Assembly: GCA_020634315.1 (NCBI GenBank)
Contig: JACKBV010000005.1
Span: forward strand, 186,001 to 250,000
DNA: 64,000 bases
Source: Ardenticatenaceae bacterium
Lineage (GTDB): Bacteria; Chloroflexota; Anaerolineae; Promineifilales; Promineifilaceae
Direction of reading: 5' to 3'
Positions 61,056 through 64,000 of the stretch are shown piece after piece; position 1 is the stretch's first letter; each line of letters starts with the position of its first letter. The notes beneath the pieces are model-generated. The model was not told where the DNA came from. It ran no database searches and saw only the letters and a program-made list of their open reading frames with translations. Both the position numbers and the translations under genes were made by a program.

Positions 61056-62324
61056 TCATTCCTTCACGTAAGGTTGTCCGTCTGCGGCTGGTACTTGCCC
61101 ACGCCCAACAACACCGGCCAAGACAATCATCGTGGCCACATAAGGGGCCATCAACAAAAATTGTGAGGGAATGTTCACACCCAAGATAGCCAACTTCGAA
61201 GCCAGCGAATCAGCAAAGCCAAACAATAATCCGGCACCAAACGAACCAAACGGTTTCCAATTGCCAAAGATCATAGCCGCCAGCCCAATAAAGCCACGTC
61301 CGGCCGTCATTACCTCATCGAAACGGCCGACCGACCCCAATGTGAAGTAAGCACCGCCAAATCCAGCCATCATCCCGCCCAAAATGACCGCCATGTATCG
61401 CGTGCGGAACACATTAATGCCTAGCGTGTCGGCTGCGCGAGGATGCTCGCCAACAGACCGCAAACGCAATCCCCAGCGTGTGTAAAAAAGCGCGACATGA
61501 ATAATGATCAGGAATGCGAACATGGCATAAACAAACATGTTGTTATTGAACACAATTGGGCCAATCACCGGAATGTCAGACAAAACGGGTACAGGCCACG
61601 GCCTAAAAATGCCAGGATTGTTCAACTCCTGATACTCTTGCAGAAACTTGGCGGAAATGTATGATGTGATGCCCACCGAAAAGATGTTGATCACTGTGCC
61701 AGAGATAATCTGGTCAATCATGTACTTGATGGAGAAAATGGCGTGGACGACAGACAACAGCGCACCAGTCAGCACGGCTGCCAGCACACCTAACCATAGA
61801 TTATCAGTCAGGCTGGCGATCAAGGCTCCCATCATGGCACCGGCCAGCATCATGCCTTCAATGGCGATATTGACGACTCCGGCTCGTTCACAAAGCAATC
61901 CAGACAAAGCGCCGAGCGTAATAGGCACTGCTTTCGATAAGCTGCTGTTCAGCAGCCCGGCCAGATTTAGCGATTTCCCGGCGGCTGCCCACGTCAAAAA
62001 GCTGAAAATAAAGAATGCCGCTACGATTCCGAGAACGGCGTTGGTGCGTTTGCCAAATCCCCGCGCTAACTGAATGCCCCCGAACACGGCGCTGATCATC
62101 GCCAGGATATTCATAGTTGCCAGCGCTGGTATTTCCCAGTCGCCGACAGTTGATTCGATGCCACCCGGCGTCAGGCCAAAGGTTGTGGTTTCGCCAGATG
62201 GTGTTGTCCGCCCAAAAAAGCCCCAAATGGCAAAGGCGATTACCAGGAACAAAATACCCATAACCCGCTGCCGCGTTGGTGAAACGTAAACACCATTCGT
62301 TGTTTGTAATGTTGTCGTTGCCAT
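61056..62324 (-). CDS. Nucleoside-type ABC transporter permease (NupQ-like)
   Basis: This 422-residue membrane protein has about ten helices. The core segment TLGALSGLLCERAGVVNIAIEGMMLAGA (about residues 135-163) is the signature of BPD_transp_2 permeases of the NupQ/YufQ group. GLRLRSVGEHPRAADTLGINV is the cytoplasmic loop that meets the ATPase. It is the last of at least three genes, 3 bases after the other permease. The system most likely imports nucleosides with a BmpA-type lipoprotein outside this window. An N-terminal extra membrane region (about 1-115) is longer than usual. Confidence 0.9.
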   Translation of the reverse strand: MATTTLQTTNGVYVSPTRQRVMGILFLVIAFAIWGFFGRTTPSGETTTFGLTPGGIESTVGDWEIPALATMNILAMISAVFGGIQLARGFGKRTNAVLGIVAAFFIFSFLTWAAAGKSLNLAGLLNSSLSKAVPITLGALSGLLCERAGVVNIAIEGMMLAGAMMGALIASLTDNLWLGVLAAVLTGALLSVVHAIFSIKYMIDQIISGTVINIFSVGITSYISAKFLQEYQELNNPGIFRPWPVPVLSDIPVIGPIVFNNNMFVYAMFAFLIIIHVALFYTRWGLRLRSVGEHPRAADTLGINVFRTRYMAVILGGMMAGFGGAYFTLGSVGRFDEVMTAGRGFIGLAAMIFGNWKPFGSFGAGLLFGFADSLASKLAILGVNIPSQFLLMAPYVATMIVLAGVVGRGQVPAADGQPYVKE

Positions 62325-62327
62325 CTT

Positions 62328-63578
62328 TTACCCTTCTCCCCAACCGCGCAGCATTACGCCATCTTCACCAGATGCAGATGGTTTCAGGCGGTAAATGGTG
62401 CGAATAATAGCTGGCGCGGCAATAAACGCCAGAATCAGTGCTTGCAGCACGGAGATAATGTCAATGGGAATTCCCGCTGCCAATTGCATGCCTAATGCCC
62501 CACTGCGTAATGTGCCAAACAGCAGCGCTGCCAAAACCACACCGAATGGGTGACTTTTCCCTAACAGGGCGAGGGCAATGGCGTCGAAGCCATAGCCAGC
62601 GGAGAAGGCGAGTGCCAGGTTGTGATTGACGCCCAAGACCTCATTGGCTCCAGCAAGCCCGGATAATGCGCCGGAAAGGGACATGGCTAAAATTGTGACC
62701 CAGACAATGTTCATGCCAGCGTAGCGGGCAGCATGGGGATTGGCGCCAACGGTGCGCAAGTCGAACCCCCACTTGGTGCGAAAGAGGAACCAGTAGACGA
62801 GCCAGGCGACGCCCAAGGCCACAAAAAAACCGGCATGAAAACGGATTGGATTTTCAAAGAAGCGGGGCAGCATGGCGCTTTCTTCAATGGTTGGGCTGAC
62901 CGGATTAAAGGTTTCCGGCCGTTTCATGGGGCCGCTGAGCAGCCATTCACTGAGGCGGAAAGCTATATAGTTGAGCATGATCGTGTTGATCACCTCATGC
63001 CCGCCGGTTTTCGCTTTTAGCCAGCCAGGGATGAAGCCCCAGATTGCACCGCCTAATGCACCAGCGAGGAGTGCCAACGGCAGGTGAATGATCATGGGCA
63101 ATCCCTTGACGGAGTAACCGACGAAAGCGGCAAAAATTGCGCCCATGAAGAGCTGGCCTTCTGCACCAACGTTAAATAGGCCGGAGCGGAAACCGAGTGC
63201 TACGGACAATCCGGCAAAAATGTAGGGTGTGGAAGCAACCAGGCTTTCCAGGAAGGGGTTAAAGGCGCGACGAATTTCGAGGCTGTCGCCGCTTTGCAGG
63301 GCGTTGATGATACGGGTTGGTGAGCCAATCGCGCTTGTGAATAGGGCTGTGTATGCGTTGTTGACGGCCGACCATCCTACTTTAATGCTTTCCCATGGTG
63401 ACGTTGCCCAGGCTTCATAGACTTCCTCGGTGGTGAGGATGATAATGAAGGCTCCGATGATTAGCCCGGTGATAACGGCCAGGATGGGGATGAGCACCGA
63501 TTGGCTGCTGAGTTCTTCCAGGAGGACGCGGGTAAAGTTTTTCTTTTGATCGTTGGTGGGTTGTTCTGTTTCGCTCAT
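62328..63578 (-). CDS. Nucleoside-type ABC transporter permease (NupP-like)
   Basis: This 416-residue permease has a hydrophobic N-terminal helix (30-50). The core segment PYIFAGLSVALGFRSGLFNVGAEGQLFMGAIFAA is followed by KAKTGGHEVINTIMLNYIAF and FDLRTVGANPHAARYAGMN. This is the NupP/YufP pattern, the partner of NupQ. AGGAGG overlaps the stop codon of the ATPase gene and decides ATG 63578. The two permeases form the heterodimeric membrane channel. Confidence 0.92.
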   Translation of the reverse strand: MSETEQPTNDQKKNFTRVLLEELSSQSVLIPILAVITGLIIGAFIIILTTEEVYEAWATSPWESIKVGWSAVNNAYTALFTSAIGSPTRIINALQSGDSLEIRRAFNPFLESLVASTPYIFAGLSVALGFRSGLFNVGAEGQLFMGAIFAAFVGYSVKGLPMIIHLPLALLAGALGGAIWGFIPGWLKAKTGGHEVINTIMLNYIAFRLSEWLLSGPMKRPETFNPVSPTIEESAMLPRFFENPIRFHAGFFVALGVAWLVYWFLFRTKWGFDLRTVGANPHAARYAGMNIVWVTILAMSLSGALSGLAGANEVLGVNHNLALAFSAGYGFDAIALALLGKSHPFGVVLAALLFGTLRSGALGMQLAAGIPIDIISVLQALILAFIAAPAIIRTIYRLKPSASGEDGVMLRGWGEG

Positions 63579-63579
63579 A

Positions 63580-64000
63580 TTAACCTCCTGTTGTCGTCAC
63601 AGGCGTTACGGCCGTTTCCTGCTTGACGCCAGCCATGAGCAGCCCAAGACCTTCTTTGGTTGCCTCTGCTGCGGGGACGATGGCGATGATTTGCCCGCGA
63701 TACATAACGGCGATGCGATCTGATAGTTGCAAGATTTCGTCCAGTTCAGGCGAGACGACCATGACAGCACATCCTTCATCACGCTTTTCTAGAATGCGGC
63801 TGTGAATATATTCGATGGAGCCGACATCCAGACCGCGTGTGGGCTGCGAGGCGATGAGCAAGCGTGAGGGGCGATTAAACTCGCGGGCGATGATCACTTT
63901 TTGCTGGTTGCCACCGGAAAGGGAACCGGCGCTGGTTTGTGCATTGGGTGTGCGGATGTCGAAGCGTTTGATCAGATCGTTGGCTGTTTGCAGGATTGCG
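63580..64000 (-). CDS. Nucleoside-type ABC transporter ATP-binding protein, C-terminal part
   Basis: The frame enters from the right edge and gives about 139 residues of a second ATPase half. The signature SLSGGNQQKVIIAREF is followed by LLIASQPTRGLDVGSIEYIH in the place of Walker B and D-loop, and MVVSPELDEILQLSDRIAVM. In the second half of NupO/YufO-type tandem ATPases a non-acidic residue in this position is usual. The C-terminus KQETAVTPVTTTGG includes a palindrome-derived ETAV. The 5' end is outside the window. Confidence 0.92.
   Translation of the reverse strand, partial: AILQTANDLIKRFDIRTPNAQTSAGSLSGGNQQKVIIAREFNRPSRLLIASQPTRGLDVGSIEYIHSRILEKRDEGCAVMVVSPELDEILQLSDRIAVMYRGQIIAIVPAAEATKEGLGLLMAGVKQETAVTPVTTTGG

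Larger units (their letters stand above)
231..63615. repeat. Dispersed octamer palindrome ACGGCCGT, about 75 copies
   Basis: I counted about 75 exact ACGGCCGT sites in the 64 kb by eye, the first at 231 and the last at 63608; many more copies differ in one end base. About one copy is expected by chance. The core extends to GGAAACGGCCGTTTCC in several places (17343, 24960, 46972). Copies lie mostly inside coding regions on both strands and in every frame. This behaves like the highly iterated palindrome HIP1 of cyanobacteria. Confidence 0.9.

Noticed and set aside
1..64000. Insertion sequences, prophage or defence islands
   Set aside because: No transposase, integrase, phage structural gene or restriction system was recognised.

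Overview
The window looks like a bacterial chromosome segment from the phylum Chloroflexota, probably an Anaerolineae- or Ardenticatenia-type filamentous lineage. This is an inference from several things: two 2-oxoacid:ferredoxin oxidoreductases, the zinc-ribbon/acidic-repeat membrane protein operon, paired VWA-FHA proteins, a secreted PKD protein ending in a YLPLV-type tail, an archaeal-type AspS, and YfhO/flippase/GT39 glycan genes. By eye the base composition is in the mid-50s % GC. I found no rRNA, tRNA, CRISPR array, prophage or recognisable transposase.

Layout. 1-5171 (minus): a four-gene operon of membrane proteins ending in a very large zinc-ribbon protein with a repeated D/P-W-L-x-x-L-G-P motif. 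5453-13245 (minus): a GntR/FCD regulator, a free double-CBS protein and two KorAB-type oxidoreductases; one beta subunit is fused to a CBS pair resembling the free one. 13406-18333: nitroreductase, GNAT, and two divergent VWA-TM-FHA proteins. 18375-23051: HAD phosphatase, acyl-CoA ligase, MFS transporter, DnaQ-type exonuclease with a WYL-like tail. 23252-31183 (plus): the nusA-ylxR-infB-rbfA-nrnA-truB-ribF operon, with an intrinsic terminator in its leader. 31251-34155: GNAT and an ABC exporter. 34203-36806 (minus): secreted PKD protein with a possible relic of a copper amine oxidase fold. 37015-38491: aldo/keto reductase plus its MerR regulator with a classic 19-bp-spaced promoter. 38530-41003 (minus): yebC-ruvC-ruvA. 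41153-44306: GH1 glycosidase, V4R protein, response regulator. 44478-50987: a decayed YfhO-flippase-GT39 locus. 51065-54639: histidine kinase, NUDIX, aspS with a T-box leader. 55463-59633: two CLC channels with CBS and TrkA-C domains. 59690-64000: greA, a degenerate NUDIX protein and a NupOPQ-type nucleoside ABC importer cut by the window edge.

The most unusual signal is not a gene. The octamer palindrome ACGGCCGT occurs about 75 times by my hand count, nearly always inside genes, on a scale comparable to cyanobacterial HIP1. It leaves a protein-level footprint: the peptides ETAV, NGRF and (E/K)RPF recur in unrelated proteins. Second, seven tracts of heptanucleotide tandem repeats sit between co-directional genes and inside two coding regions. 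They resemble the STRR repeats of filamentous cyanobacteria. The two genes they invade are the only clearly frameshifted genes in the window. Both repeat systems deserve a genome-wide look.
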